Origin: Dastarcus helophoroides
Lineage: Eukaryota > Arthropoda > Insecta > Coleoptera > Bothrideridae
Assembly: GCA_028583605.1 (NCBI GenBank)
Contig: CM053336.1
Location: 22,367,004 to 22,431,003, forward strand
Direction of reading: 5' to 3'
DNA length: 64,000 nt
Shown here one piece after another: positions 22,201 through 34,114 of the stretch. The notes below the pieces were generated by a model that was not told the origin of the DNA, searched no databases, and saw only the letters and a program-made list of their open reading frames with translations. Both the position numbers and the translations under genes were made by a program. The first letter of the stretch is position 1, and the number at the start of each line of letters is the position of its first letter.

Positions 22201-25200
22201 ATTTTGGACAATAGTAAGAATTCCAAAAGATGGTGAAATTTTCAAAAAAAAATAATTTTTTTATATTCAAACAAGAAATTTTCAAGAGCGAAAATTTTTT
22301 AAAAGTTCTAATTTGTTTGCAGAAAATATAACTCTGAAAGTCAGGATTTTCAAAAAAAGAAAATTCGAAATTTTGAGAAACAATCAAAAATTTCAAAAAT
22401 AAGTGAAATAGAAGTCCAAATTTTCAACAAAAAAAATAATGGACAATTTAAAAAAACGCTTAAATTTTCAAAAAAAAATCGAAGGTTTTTATCAAGAAGC
22501 GAAATGTTCAGAAAAATTAAAAATTTTTTAATTTAAAAAATGAAAGAATTTTAAAAACGCCGAAATTTAAAAAAAAAATTAAAATTTGAAAGACATTAAA
22601 AGTCAAAAGGTAGAAATTTACATAAAAAATTTAAATTTTGAAAAAAATTCAGTATTTTCAAAAAAAGGTCCAAATTTTGAAAAAACTCGAACTTTTTAAA
22701 AAGAGTCATACTAGATTTTGTAAAAATGCCAAACTTAAAAAAAAACATACGTAAACATGTCAAAAAATGACAGCAGCCCACTAGATTAGAAAACTTTTTT
22801 GTACATTTGATATAATTCGTCTTTTTCTAAATTACAACTTTGTACTCAAAATTCTACTTTCTTTCTTTTGAAATTGGACTGTATTGGAAATTTTGAATAT
22901 TTTATAGAAATTACGGCCTTTTTTTCGAAATTTTGACTGCTCGGAAATTATCATGTTTCTCAGAATTCGCCTTGTTCTCGAAGTTTCTGATTTCTAGTTA
23001 ACACATTAAAGGCCTGGGATCTTGACGAAAGTATTTTAGGTAATTTACAGTAAGTAGAATTTGAACAACCGAACAGCTTCAAACGAAAAAACATACTAAA
23101 TACAAAAAGTGACGCATGGATTGCGTGGTTGCAAACCGTACTAATACGACTCCCGCCTTTAAGCTACATTCGAGATAAATCGTATTACTACGACTCCCGC
23201 CTTTAAGCTACAGTCGAGATAAATCGTAGTACTACGACTTCCCCCTTTAAGCTACAGTCGAGATAATTCGCAGTACTACGACTCCCGCCTTTAATGCGCC
23301 TTTTATCCAGAATTCGTCCTTTTATTAAAATTCGTCCTTTTATCAAAATTCGCTTTTTTACTAAATTAGATGAAATTTTGCTAAAAATATAAAATTTTGA
23401 GAACAATATTTTTACGATATTTACAGAAAATGATTTCTTGTAAATTTCAGATTATGTCAAAATGTATAGGTAAATGATAAAAATTCTAAGAGAAATATTA
23501 AAAAAAAAAATTTTTTTTTTCTCCGAATTCGATTTATTCTGGAAATTGCGACTTTTCTCACAAAATTTGTGCCGACAACATTGGCATTCGCGAATATTAA
23601 AAATAAATATTCTCAATCGCATTCGATAATGTGGGAGAACCAACATTCGTTACATCCCTAATTAGATTCAATCAATGCCAGATCAAAATCTGTAATACCT
23701 TCCATTACTTCTAAAGCTTGTAATTATTCAATTATGATACTGTCCCATTTTTTCCATCCATTTTATTAATAAAACGTGTTACTTACAGCAATGGTGGAAT
23801 TATTCCACCTATAGCCCAAGATTTGCACAAGCAAAATATAGAGAATGTAGTGAATGAGGCTCTTCAGAAAGCAAATGTAACTATGAGTGACATAGATGGC
23901 GTCGCAACTACAGTTAAACCAGGTAACGAATTGTTTATGTTGGGTTTTTAAAATCGATTACAATCCTTCTACGTAACTTTCTAGGGTTACCAATGTCATT
24001 ACTCATAGGAACCAAATATGGAAAATACTTATGTCGAACGAACAAGAAACCTTTTATTCCGATCCACCACATGGAAGCGCACGCCCTAACAGCTAGAATG
24101 CACGACAAAACTATAAGTTACCCATTTCTGGTGTTGCTAATTAGTGGGGGACATTGTTTACTGGCAATAGCCCAAAATGTAGACAAATTTCTTCTCCTAG
24201 GAGAAAGCTTAGATGACGCACCAGGTGAAGCCTTTGATAAAGTACTTGGCTGAGTTTCCGCTGTTGGAACTTGCTTGTTATCGCATTTACGGTTTTTAGA
24301 TGGCAAGACGGATGAAGTTGAAAAATATCCCCGAATTTTCCACAATGAGTGGCGGACAAGTGATAGAGCAAGCGGCAAAATTGGCCAAAGATCCATCAAG
24401 GTACAACATTACAGTGCCGTTATTACCCAGGAGGGATTGCAACTTTAGCGTGACGGGACCAAAAAACCAACTACTTTATCACCTGAAAATTGAAGAAAAG
24501 AAATATGGTGTGATAAATCTTTATAGAATTAAGAAACTTGGAGTGTTTAATTGTATTTTTTAGATGTACCGCCAGATGGGTTAATCCCTGGAGTTTACGA
24601 TTTATGCGCATCTTTTCTGATATGTATTACAAAACATCTTTGCCACAGAGTCCAACGAGCAATGGAATTCGCTGCTTTGGAAAAGCTTATTCCTCAAGAG
24701 CAACAAACTCTGGTAAGAATTGGCATTTTAATGCCAGTTTAAGTATAACTCATTTAATTTTATCATTGAGAATTAGTAAAAATTAATTTATAAATTTTAT
24801 TTATGAGGTACCCCTCATGGGTAACTGTTGTCGTTGTCTTTTTCTTTTTTTTTTTGTTTCTGCTGTTTCAATCACGTAACCTTCGTTTTCTCTTTAACGA
24901 TTTTGAAACTCATTTTCAGGTGGGCGCCAGTGTATCCAGTCTATAAACAGCGTTTTGTCTCAGGATTTTCGAATTTTTGTCAGTTTTGATTTTTTAAGAA
25001 ATTCCATATTTTAAATTACGATTTCAGCATCTTTTTCCTAAAAAATTTTATCTGAAATTCGAAATTCCGACTTTTTCCTACTAATTTTACTTAATCTAAA
25101 AATTTCGACTTTAAACGCAATAGACTTTTATTTTTGAAACTAGCTAATACGCGCGCATTTGTCTACGTGAAAAAGGTTGGACACTTTTTTTAAAATGCCG

Positions 25201-28200
25201 TCCTTTTTGAAAAATTCAATTTTTATTGAAAATTTCGTCTTATTTCGAAAATTTCGACATTTTAAAATACCCACTTTTTTTTTAAAGTCGATCTTTTCTC
25301 GTTAGACTTCCAACATTTCATTTTTTCCCGAAATGTTGACTTTTTGAACATTCTAGTCTCTCCAAATTCTTCAAATTCTGGCTTATTTTGATTTTTTTGA
25401 ACTTTTTACTTTTTTTAACTTTTGTCCTTGCTGAGCATTCTATTTTTTGGACATTACAACTCTCTTGATGATTTTCGAAAATTTCGACTTTTTCAAAAAT
25501 TATTTTTCAATTTTTTTTTCAATTCTTTGACCTTGTTTTTAAAAATGTTGACCTTTTTTGAAATTCTAACTCGAAATTTTAATTTTTTCCTAATCTGACT
25601 GTTTTTAAATTCGATTTTTTCAAAAGAAGTCGATTTTTTTGAAAATTTGAATATTTTGCAAGTTTCGACTTTTTGTGAAAACATTGACTCTCGAGTGTTT
25701 GATTTTTTACATTCGAATTTTTTCAAAATTATGACTTTCTCAAAATTTTGATTTTCTGAAAATGACGACTTTTTTAAAAAGTCTGTTTCAATTTTTATTG
25801 AAAATACTTAAACATTTTTCGACTTTTTTTTGTCTTTATATTTTGAAAACTACGAATTTCTAATTTTCCCATTTCCCCGTTTTTCAAATGCTTACTTATT
25901 TTATCAATTACAGTTTCCTTTCCTAAGGATTTTGATTTATTTTCTGAATTCTGATTTATTAAACATTTTTACACAAAATGTCGATCTTTGCTCATAATTG
26001 TAATTTTTTTTCAAAATATTGATTTTTTCTATAAATTCGATTATATCGAAAAACTCTCTTTTGAAAATTGCCACCTTTGTCCAACTTTTGACAATTTCTC
26101 GAAGTTATGACCTTTTTTGAAAACTGCGACTTTTTTTCAAAAATTTCGACTTTTTCTCGGAGTCGACTTTTATGTAGTAAAATTTAATTCAAAAAATGCA
26201 ATTTTTTCAAAAATTTTTATTCCTTGAAAAATTGGTATTGTTTTGGACTTTTTCACAATTTTCACTATTTTTTAAAATTTCGACCTTTTTATCATCCAAA
26301 TTTCGCCTTTTTTTTCGAAGTTACAACTTTTTTAGCATTTAATTTTTTTTGGAAAATTTCTCTTTTTTCAAAATTTCGACTTAATGTAAAAATGTTGGCA
26401 TAACATTTTTTTCTCGGTTTTTGCTGTTTTTTTATAAATATGCATATGTTCTTAAATTGTTTTTTGAAAATCTATACCTTTTTCAAAAAAAATTTCGAAA
26501 TTTGAAATTTTTTGTTAATATAAATTTCTAGTTTTTCTCAAAATTTCGAGTTTAAACATGAAATTGTAGGATATGTTTCCTAAAATTTTAGGTTTTTGAT
26601 CGAAATTTCGATGTATGTCTGTATATTCATTTGATTATCAATTTAACCACGAGTTTTGTCGCGTTGTTTCCAAAATTTTGAGCTTTAAAATTAATTTCGA
26701 TTTTTTCTTGAAATTTTGGATTTTTTCTCGAAATTGTGATTTTCATTTCGAAATATGTAATTTTTCTTCTAATTTTGGGTTAAAACCTGAAATGATTTTT
26801 AAATTTCAAGTAGTTTTCATCAACGTTTTTCTCGAAATATCACCCTTTTTTGGAAATGTCCCCTTTTTCTAAAAAAAAATTCAATTTACTCATGTAATTT
26901 GTTCTTTTCTAAAATTTCGATTGTAAATCCGAAATCTGGATTTTTTAAATAAGTCTATTTGAAAGTAAGTCTACTTAGTCAGAAAATGTCTATTTTAATC
27001 TCCAACCTACGGGTTTTTTATTTATTTTTTTTTTTTCGTTAAAAATGGAATTTTCAGCCTTTTTCAGAAATTTCTAAATTGAAAGTTTATTATTATAAAT
27101 TTAGAGTTTTTATTAAAATCTCGAGTTTAAACTTATAATTACAGAATATATGAGGGTGGTCTGAGAGGTTTCCGACCTAACAAAGATACAAGACATTTTT
27201 TCCTTTTTTTTTTTTTATTTTTCTACATAATCTCCTTGTAAGTCTACACACCCGTCCAAATAGTACTCGGCGTTTTTCTCTGCAAAATAATTGTTCACGA
27301 AGGTGATTGATTTGACGAAAATATGTCCTCAGAACGCAATTTTTAGATGAGGGAACAAAAAGAAGTCGCTTGGGGCTAGATCTGGTGAATGAGATGGTCA
27401 AGCAGTTCAAACCGTAATTTGTGGATGTTCGCCATGACAACCGGGGAGATACGAGGTGGCGCATTGTCTTTTTCTGCAAATGTAACCGTTTTTCCGCAAT
27501 ATCTGCCTTCAGCTTGTCAGGTAATGATGCGAAGTATGCTCCTGTAACGGTTTTCACTGTTTGAAGAGAATCGATTAGGATGACTCCATGACTATCCTAA
27601 AAAGCAATCGCCATCACTTTCCCAGCCGAAAATACAGTTTTTGCTTTTTTTGGAGCCGATTCCCCCTTCGCAATCCACTGTTTTGAGTGTATTTTTATTT
27701 CGGGTGTCTCCAGGTTTCATCTACAGTAATTAATCGGCACCGAAACTCTGATTTATCGCCCCTAAACTGCGCCAACAGAGCGTTGGAAATGTTCATTCGA
27801 ACAAGTTTTTGATCTCACGTGAGCAAACGCGCCAACCAACGCGCGGACAGCTTTCTAATGCCTAAATTTTGATTCAATTTGTGACAAACACCTTCTTTGG
27901 ACATATTCATAGCCACTGCTATCTCTTTCTAACTTTAATTCGACGGTCGTTTAGCACCATTTGGTGCTTTACTTTAGCGATTTTATCGTCAGTGGTTGAA
28001 GTTTTTGGACGTCCCGAACGTTCATCGCCTCTCAAGCTGGTACGCCTACCTTTAAATTCAGCTGCCTAAAATTTCACTGTGGTAAATGATGGTGCAGAGT
28101 CCCCATATACAGAGTCCCACTCATTTTTGATATGCGTAGACATATTGCCTTTCAAATATAAATATTTGATGACAGCTCGATACTCGATTTTTACATTTTC

Positions 28201-30639
28201 ACAAAAACACTCCCATCGACTCACTCAAACAATTGTCAAATAACGACTGCTCGTCTAACACGGCCGAAATTTTGGCGAGTACCTGCCAAAAGATGCACAG
28301 CTACGTTCTCTAGCTTTTATTAACAAGTGCTGCCATCTTCATTTTAAGGTCGGAAACTTTTGAGACCACCCTCGTATTTCCTAAAACTTTACATTTTTCA
28401 AATTTCGAGCTTTTACTTACATAAAATTTCGACCTTTTTCTAAACAATAATTTAATTTCGAATTTGATCACGTTGTTCCTAAATTTTGACTTAAAAGAAA
28501 AAATTTGATATTTTTCAGGAATTTTGTCTTTCCCGTTTCGAAATTGTAATTTTGATTTTCTTAACTCGAAATTTCGAATTATCTTTTCAGATTTGTGGTT
28601 AAAATTTGAAATTAAATTTCAAGGGTTTTTCGAGTTCTACGCTTTTTTGTCAATATCTTGAGTTTAATATGTTTCAGTCAACATTTTTACCCGAAATTTC
28701 AAGAAATTTTTATTTTATAAATTTTGTTTCTCTTGAAATATTCGTATTGTTTTTTCATTTCATTTTAAATTTAAACTTGATATTGTTTACTTCTTTTCGT
28801 ACATTTTGGCCATTTTTCTAAATGAATCGATTTTGAAATCGAAATATTTTTAAATTTTGACATTTTTTTAACTCCTACTGAAACGTTCCAGTTTATTAAA
28901 CATTTTACTTCGTTTCTAGAAACTTAATACTGAATATCGAATTCAGTTAAAGTCCAAAGAGAGAAAGTTTTTTTCCGTCAGATCTATAGCTACACTACGC
29001 TCTATGACTACCATGAATATCCTTTGTTTTATATTATTCTTTAAGAACCTAAGATTAACCAAACTGAAATCAATTATTTTTAACTTTAGGTTGTGTCAGG
29101 CGGAGTAGCATCAAATGATTTTATTGCTAATGCATTGCAAATCGTCTGTGATGAAATGGGATACAAATTCGTCAGACCACCACACCATCTATGTACAGAT
29201 AATGGAATTATGATAGCTTGGAATGGTATGGAAAGGTTGGTATATTCCTTAGTTACTCAAACCATGAATGTGATAATAGGTTTGTTCCAACGGAACATCA
29301 AACTAGTTTGCAACCGTCCGGCGTATGTGCATTCAAAATTTACCGTTCCAACCAAGTGCAAACTCCAACCCAACTGGCAGTCCGGTGTTCCAACAGTGCT
29401 CTGACTAATTCGTGATCAATCAGAACAGTCAGCAGCCGAGAGCTTGCACTGGTAGTTGGGAACATGCGCAATAAGTAATCGATAAGGGGTATCTAATTTC
29501 TCAGCTGTTATTTGTCAATACGATTGTCAAATGTTTTGATCTTGTCGGAGCAAATGTAAATTGTGTTGTTAAGTTCTGAATTCTATTTTTCATCCACTAT
29601 ATTTGCTCAAAAATAACAAAAATGAATTTCGTAAAGGGATTTATATGTGATGAAGATTTATTTTCATCGCTTTCAATTGAGACAGACGGCGAAGACCAGA
29701 GGTTTTCCGAGAAGTCGCAAAGTGCGTTCCAACGTGTACAATCCCAAACCAGTCAGAGTTTAATACGGAATGCACGCATGCGTACGAACTAGTTCATGAA
29801 TTAGTCGGAAACTAATCAGAAATGTTCGGTTGGAACAACCCTAATTTTGGTTTCCTGATTTGACAAATTTTGATTGAAGCGACCCTGAACGTGTATCCAC
29901 TTATTCTCATTTTCCAACTGTATGAAGTAAAGTTGCCGACCTGCTGATTAGCAAATATTATTATTAGACTAAATTAAATCGAAATACAGCAAGACTGTTA
30001 TCGTTTGAAACAAAACTGATGAAATATACAAGAAATATAAATAAAGTAAAAAAAGGTGTAACTTTTCGATCTGACAACAGGAGCAGGTCGGGGCAACTTA
30101 CCGTTTCGTGTAGCTTCGCGATATCTGATGATCTGACGCTTCTTTAATACGAGATCGTACTTGATAGCCTCTTGGTGGCCTGAAACGATTTATGTCATAA
30201 ATCGGTTTTTTCTCGGGCCTTCTGAAAATAAGCTATAACATTTTTTGAGCAACTGAGCTAGCAAGGAAGTCGTCTAGAGGATTGAAATTAAAACTATAAA
30301 ATTGCCAAAAAGTATCCCTTTTTCAAACAGAATCAATCTATTTTGTCTAAAAAAAATCTAGCAATATAAGCTCTGTTATATTTTTGAGCCAACCTGTATG
30401 TCTAAGGCATGTTAGAGAATGACAAATTTGCAAATCAGTTACTCTACAATTTAAATTGGCAATGGCAAATGAATGAAAAATCTATGTTTTTTAGGTGGCA
30501 AGCCAATGTAGGAATCTATTCCAATTTCGATGATATAAGGATAGAAAAAAGTTGTCCGCTAGGTGAAAATATTATAGAAAAAGTAACTAACAGAAATATT
30601 AAGTGTAAATGGGTTAAATTAAATAAACTGATAACTTAA
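19234..30639 (+). CDS. OSGEPL1: Mitochondrial tRNA N6-adenosine threonylcarbamoyltransferase
   Basis: This enzyme (Kae1/TsaD/Qri7 family) transfers threonylcarbamoyl to A37 of ANN-decoding mitochondrial tRNAs. Eight exons (19234-19333, 19505-19604, 23789-23922, 23985-24241, 24300-24507, 24564-24712, 29090-29235, 30495-30639) join in phase to 412 aa, matching the usual length. Exon 1 encodes a basic leader (MFAFCLGRSCSRINR) for mitochondrial import. The exon 1/2 join gives the family opening LILGIETSCDDTGCAI. HMEAH (about residues 140-144) supplies the metal-binding histidines. LLISGGH, STMSGG, VSGGVASN and CTDNGIMIAWNGMER follow in order. An alternative ATG at 19483 would bypass the leader but is not needed. 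Introns 2 and 6 exceed 4 kb and are filled with repeats, including a mariner; others are as short as 56 nt. Poly(A) signal candidate: 30765-30770. Confidence 0.95.
19605..23788. other. OSGEPL1 intron 2 with repeat blocks
   Basis: The intron holds an unassigned segment of fairly normal complexity (about 20040-20345, with a GAAA-loop hairpin). 20830-21310 is a pyrimidine-rich quasi-repeat block and 21600-22770 a purine-rich one of opposite polarity. A 44-bp tandem repeat follows at 23140-23295. Open frames in the blocks are Lys/Phe-rich low complexity and not genes. Confidence 0.6.
23140..23295. repeat. 44-bp tandem repeat, about 3.5 copies
   Basis: The word ACGACTCCCGCC or a close variant starts at 23146, 23190, 23234 and 23278, a constant 44-bp period. 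Units share CTTTAAGCTACAGTCGAGAT and the junction word CGTAGTACTACG, itself a perfect 12-bp palindrome in the third unit. Copies differ by only a few bases. Downstream (about 23306-23350) an 18-bp unit, AATTCGTCCTTTTATYAA, is repeated twice plus a partial copy. Confidence 0.9.
24713..29089. other. OSGEPL1 intron 6 with quasi-repeat and mariner
   Basis: 25060-27150 and 28380-28900 are a long pyrimidine-rich field of AAATTTCGACTTTTT variants, interrupted by a mariner at 27151-28374. Around 24810-24960 lies a short normal-complexity segment without a recognised function. Confidence 0.65.
27151..28374 (-). mobile_element. Full-length but decayed mariner element
   Basis: The ends are inverted repeats: GAGGGTGGTCT...TTTCCGACCT on the left, and a right end whose complement reads CGAGGGTGGTCT...TTTCCGACCT. 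Both are flanked by the TA target duplication (27149-27150 and 28375-28376). At 1,224 bp it is near the family's usual 1.3 kb. On the minus strand, interrupted frames read DSHGVILIDSLQTV, then VTGAYFASLPDKLKADI, and in another frame SPDLAPSDFFLFP-like sequence and VNNYFAEKNAEYY, all mariner transposase segments. Frameshifts make it inactive. It inserted into an older quasi-repeat field. Confidence 0.9.
29278..29842. mobile_element. Terminal-inverted-repeat element in OSGEPL1 intron 7
   Basis: The left end AGGTTTGTTCCAACGGAACA and the right end, whose complement is AGGGTTGTTCCAACCGAACA, form a terminal inverted repeat. AAT on both sides (29275-29277, 29843-29845) is a possible 3-bp target duplication, which would suggest a PIF/Harbinger-like element. 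Inside, an ATG near 29621 opens a frame, MNFVKGFICDEDLFSSLS, running about 55 codons. This may be a remnant of an element-encoded protein. The class is uncertain. Confidence 0.65.
29929..30100. repeat. Small inverted-repeat (MITE-like) segment
   Basis: AGTTGCC-GACCTGCT (from 29931) and AGCAGGTCGGGGCAACT (to about 30098) are reverse complements apart from a 2-bp gap. The segment is about 170 bp without coding capacity. Target duplication is not certain. Confidence 0.45.
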
Positions 30640-33391
30640 AATAATGCTTTTTATTTATGTTTAAATGCAACAGATATTTTTAATAACCAGACCAGGCTTG
30701 CAGAGTGGCAACAGACCACCACTGTTTGATTGTTATCATTTTTAAAATTTTACATCCTAAAAGAAATAAAATCAGGTGACAAAAATATATTTTTGAATTC
30801 GATTCTCGAACTGTTCCTGAACAGTACACTTTGTAAATCATTAAATAATAAAATGTATTGTTTGTGTTCTGGGGATAAATAACTAAAAAAGAATCAGTTT
30901 TAGAAAACCTTTTTCTTCCGAAATGTTTTTTCTAACAATTTTGATATTATCCTTTTGTTTCCAATTTGCAGTCTTAATTCAAAAATATACTACTTTTATC
31001 CAAATTTTCTTAAAATTTAAAATCGAAATTACAAGCAAATAACAATTTTCTTAAAATTTAAAATCGAAATTACAAGCAAATAACAAAAATATTGACAAAA
31101 ATGCAAAATTTCAAGAATCCTAGATTGGGAATTTTGGAAAAAATAGCAAGATTTCAAAAAATCTTTATTTGGTATTTAAAGTGGGAATTAAAAAAAAAGA
31201 TAATTTCGAAAAATGAATTGTTAATTAAAATATATTATTTAAAAAAACCTCTCAGTATTGATGTAATGGCGAAACATCGACTTATTTTATCGAAATTGCG
31301 ATATTAAAGTCAGTATTAACCCGATATTTTGAGAAATTTGTAACGAATTTTAATTTTTTTTTTCGAAATTTTGTCTTTTTTGAAATGTTGTGCTGAAACT
31401 AACAATATTGATGAATGATGACTAAATGGAACAACTTCCAAAATAAAGACTGTAAGACTTAAATTCAAGTTTTTTACTTTTTTCCCCAAAAAGTTGAAAC
31501 TGAAATCAAAATTTGGTTTTTTAAATTTTGAGTCATTTTCTGCACAATTTCGAAGTTTTCTCAATCTATCAATAGTTTGCTCAAAATTCTAAGTTTAAGA
31601 ATTTTTATTAGATCCTTATTTTAAAACCAAAAAATTTGTTCTTACAAATTTTGTTTTTCTAGAAATTTCGACGTTTTTCTTAATAATTCCAGTTTAAACT
31701 AAAAATTTTTATTTTTAACCTAAATTATTCACGCCAAATCTAAATTTATTTTGTTTTTTAATTTTTTTCGAACCCTAGTATAATTTTGTTTCTTAAGTTT
31801 TGGCTTTCGAGTTTAGACGTTTTCTAACAAATTTGACTTATCTTTTCTGAAATTTTGACATTTTTCTTGAATTTAGAGCAATTTGTATTTTACATGGTTT
31901 GAGTTTGTCTCGAATTTTAATTTTTTCCTCCTGAAATTTTTTGTTTTCTTAAAAGTTAACCTTGAGAGTAGTAATTTGTTTGATATTCCGAATCTATATT
32001 GAAAATTTTGACAAATCTTAATTTTATAAAATCTCTAAGCGACCAATTATTTTAAATTTCGAATTTTTTCTGTAAATTCATTTTTTAGTATGTACTTCCC
32101 GAAGTTTCGACCTTAAAATAGAAATTTTAACAATTTATCCAATTTTGGGCTCCACGAACTTTTAATTTTTTCTTGATATTCTGATTTTAAAGTTGCAATT
32201 TTTACCTTATTCATCCAAAATTTCAAGTTTAAAGTCGAAATTCTGATTTTATATCTCAAATTCAGGGACATTTTTATTACATAGGAATTCCAGATTTTCT
32301 TGAAAAGTTTCTTTTCTAAATTTCCAATGTAAAGTTGAATTTTTGGCGTTTTTCGGAAATTAGTTTTTTTTCTCGAAAATGCACTGTTCCATTTTTGCTT
32401 AAATATTTAATATCAACTTTAGACTCAACATTTCGAAAAATCTTTGCTTTTTTTCTGAAAATTAAAATTTTTTGCTTCTTTCCTAAAATTTTGACATTAA
32501 ACTTGGACAATTATTATTCCAAATTTTCTGTGCCTTTCTTAAATTCTAAAACATTTTTATTACACAGATATTGAAATATTTAATTTTAGAACAGAAATTT
32601 CGATCTTTTTCTCAAAATTTCAAATTTGTTCAATAAATTCGTGTTCATGTTCAAGGATATTCCTAAATATTTACTTTAATGTCAATTTTTCGAGAAAATT
32701 TAAATACATAATTTCCAATTTTTGTATTTATTTTTTTGTAAAATTTTTATTCTTCTCAAATTTTTTGATCTTACATTTTCAAGCCCTTTTCTAAAATATA
32801 GATGAAAACATTCTAGAAAAAGTCCAATTTTCAAATTGATTCTTGTGTCAAAATTTCATCTCTGAATTTTCACTTAGCTTTTGTTGTATTTTAGGTTGTG
32901 TAAAAACCAGTTGTGGCAAAATGCTGGTCTGGCAGTAAATATTTTTTTGTAGTTAGCATTCCAAAAGTAAGTTTTCTGTGGTGACAACATCAACAAAGTA
33001 ATAATTAATTAACCCTAATTAGTAATTCGAATATAGCAGATGAGTAAAAAATTTAATGAACACACTAAAAAATTACTGGTAAGGTAGAGATAAAATATTC
33101 TTTTTCATTTCTGATAATGCTTCAAAGGCAATAAAGGATGTGTTGCAATTTTGCTTATGCTTTACATCGCAATCTAGTCTTAAAAATTTGACGATATAAA
33201 ACATATTCATTGTAAAATATTTATGAAATCATAAATTTCAAATAATTACCTAAAAAAACATAAGTTGCAAAATTCCTCTAGATTTTCCAGAACCTACGCT
33301 TATAGAGGTTTACAAAAAAAAAATCAGGAAAACACAGTATTCTCTAAGTCATATATTAAATACAAAAATACTCTCAAAATAAATACTACAG
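30640..33391. other. Intergenic DNA between OSGEPL1 and APH-1
   Basis: The stretch comprises OSGEPL1 3' UTR sequence (AATAAA at 30765), a perfect 41-bp tandem duplication (31003-31084), and a pyrimidine-rich quasi-repeat block (about 31330-32900). The AT-rich APH-1 3' region follows. No further gene is supported. Confidence 0.6.
31003..31084. repeat. Perfect 41-bp tandem duplication
   Basis: A 41-bp unit beginning AATTTTCTTAAAATTTAAAA occurs twice in succession (31003-31043, 31044-31084) without a mismatch. This indicates a recent duplication in otherwise decayed DNA. Confidence 0.9.
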
Positions 33392-34114
33392 TTACTTGAA
33401 GGTTATACAACTTTTTAATGAGGCATATGTTCCCCCTGCAACTTTAAAAGTACACATAGCAGTTAAAATAACAATTATATACAAAGGTATCAAAGTCGCA
33501 GAATAAATATGGTACTTATTAAATAATGTTATGGCAGACACAAGTAAGTGAGAACCAACTACAATTCCAACTTGCAACTTATTACCGTTATCGAGAGCAT
33601 TAAAAAATATCACACTCCAAAACGTATGTAATAAGATATAGCATAAACCAGTCGCTGAAGTTGTTATAAAAAACAGTTCATTATCACTTATCAGTCCCAC
33701 AGTGCCAGGCCCTACTGCATCGGCAATGACATTCATTACTGCAAAAAACCCGCTCATTGTTCCAAATCCTAGTCCGCTAACGTAGGCCAGTATGTGTTTA
33801 TTTTGAATAAGTGTAGCGGAATCGTCAGTTATCTTCTTTAAACCGTTTTCGGCCTTACGGAGCAGCTTGTAAATTAAATATCTAAACACTTCTTGGAAGA
33901 TCACAAAGAAAAATAGTCCGAACACCAAGTCGTTCCTAAGGGGCACTATCATAAACCACCAAATAGACGAAATTAACAAGGAGACCAGCCAAAAGAATGC
34001 TGCGGTTAATAAGATGATAATTCTTACAGGATCGTGAGCTATGGTGAATATAAACATCGAAAACACCGGCCCAAACGTTAAGGCGGAACATCCAATGAAT
34101 TCCAGTAACGTCAT
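33392..34114 (-). CDS. aph-1: Gamma-secretase subunit APH-1
   Basis: APH-1 is the seven-pass scaffold that assembles nicastrin, presenilin and PEN-2 into gamma-secretase, which cleaves Notch and other type I membrane proteins. A single uninterrupted coding exon gives 240 aa, close to the fly protein. The N-terminus MTLLEFIGCSALTFGP matches the family opening. YVSGLGFGTMSGFFAVMN carries the GxxxGxxxG helix-packing motif (G114, G118, G122). The two conserved membrane histidines are in LLHTFW (H163) and VGSHLL (H189). It ends with VAGGTYASLK, like the family's TAGGS segment. The start codon is followed at once by the family N-terminus, so no upstream coding exon is needed. The gene is divergent from CSE1. 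Confidence 0.97.
   Translation of the reverse strand: MTLLEFIGCSALTFGPVFSMFIFTIAHDPVRIIILLTAAFFWLVSLLISSIWWFMIVPLRNDLVFGLFFFVIFQEVFRYLIYKLLRKAENGLKKITDDSATLIQNKHILAYVSGLGFGTMSGFFAVMNVIADAVGPGTVGLISDNELFFITTSATGLCYILLHTFWSVIFFNALDNGNKLQVGIVVGSHLLVSAITLFNKYHIYSATLIPLYIIVILTAMCTFKVAGGTYASLKSCITFK

Noticed and set aside
22038..22781. Several minus-strand Phe/Lys-rich open frames
   Set aside because: Low-complexity translation of the purine-rich quasi-repeat; stop-poor by composition.
23140..23295. CRISPR array
   Set aside because: The 44-bp units are contiguous with no unique spacers, and the genome is animal.
27869..28069. Plus-strand open frame inside the mariner
   Set aside because: Opposite-strand shadow of the decayed transposase.
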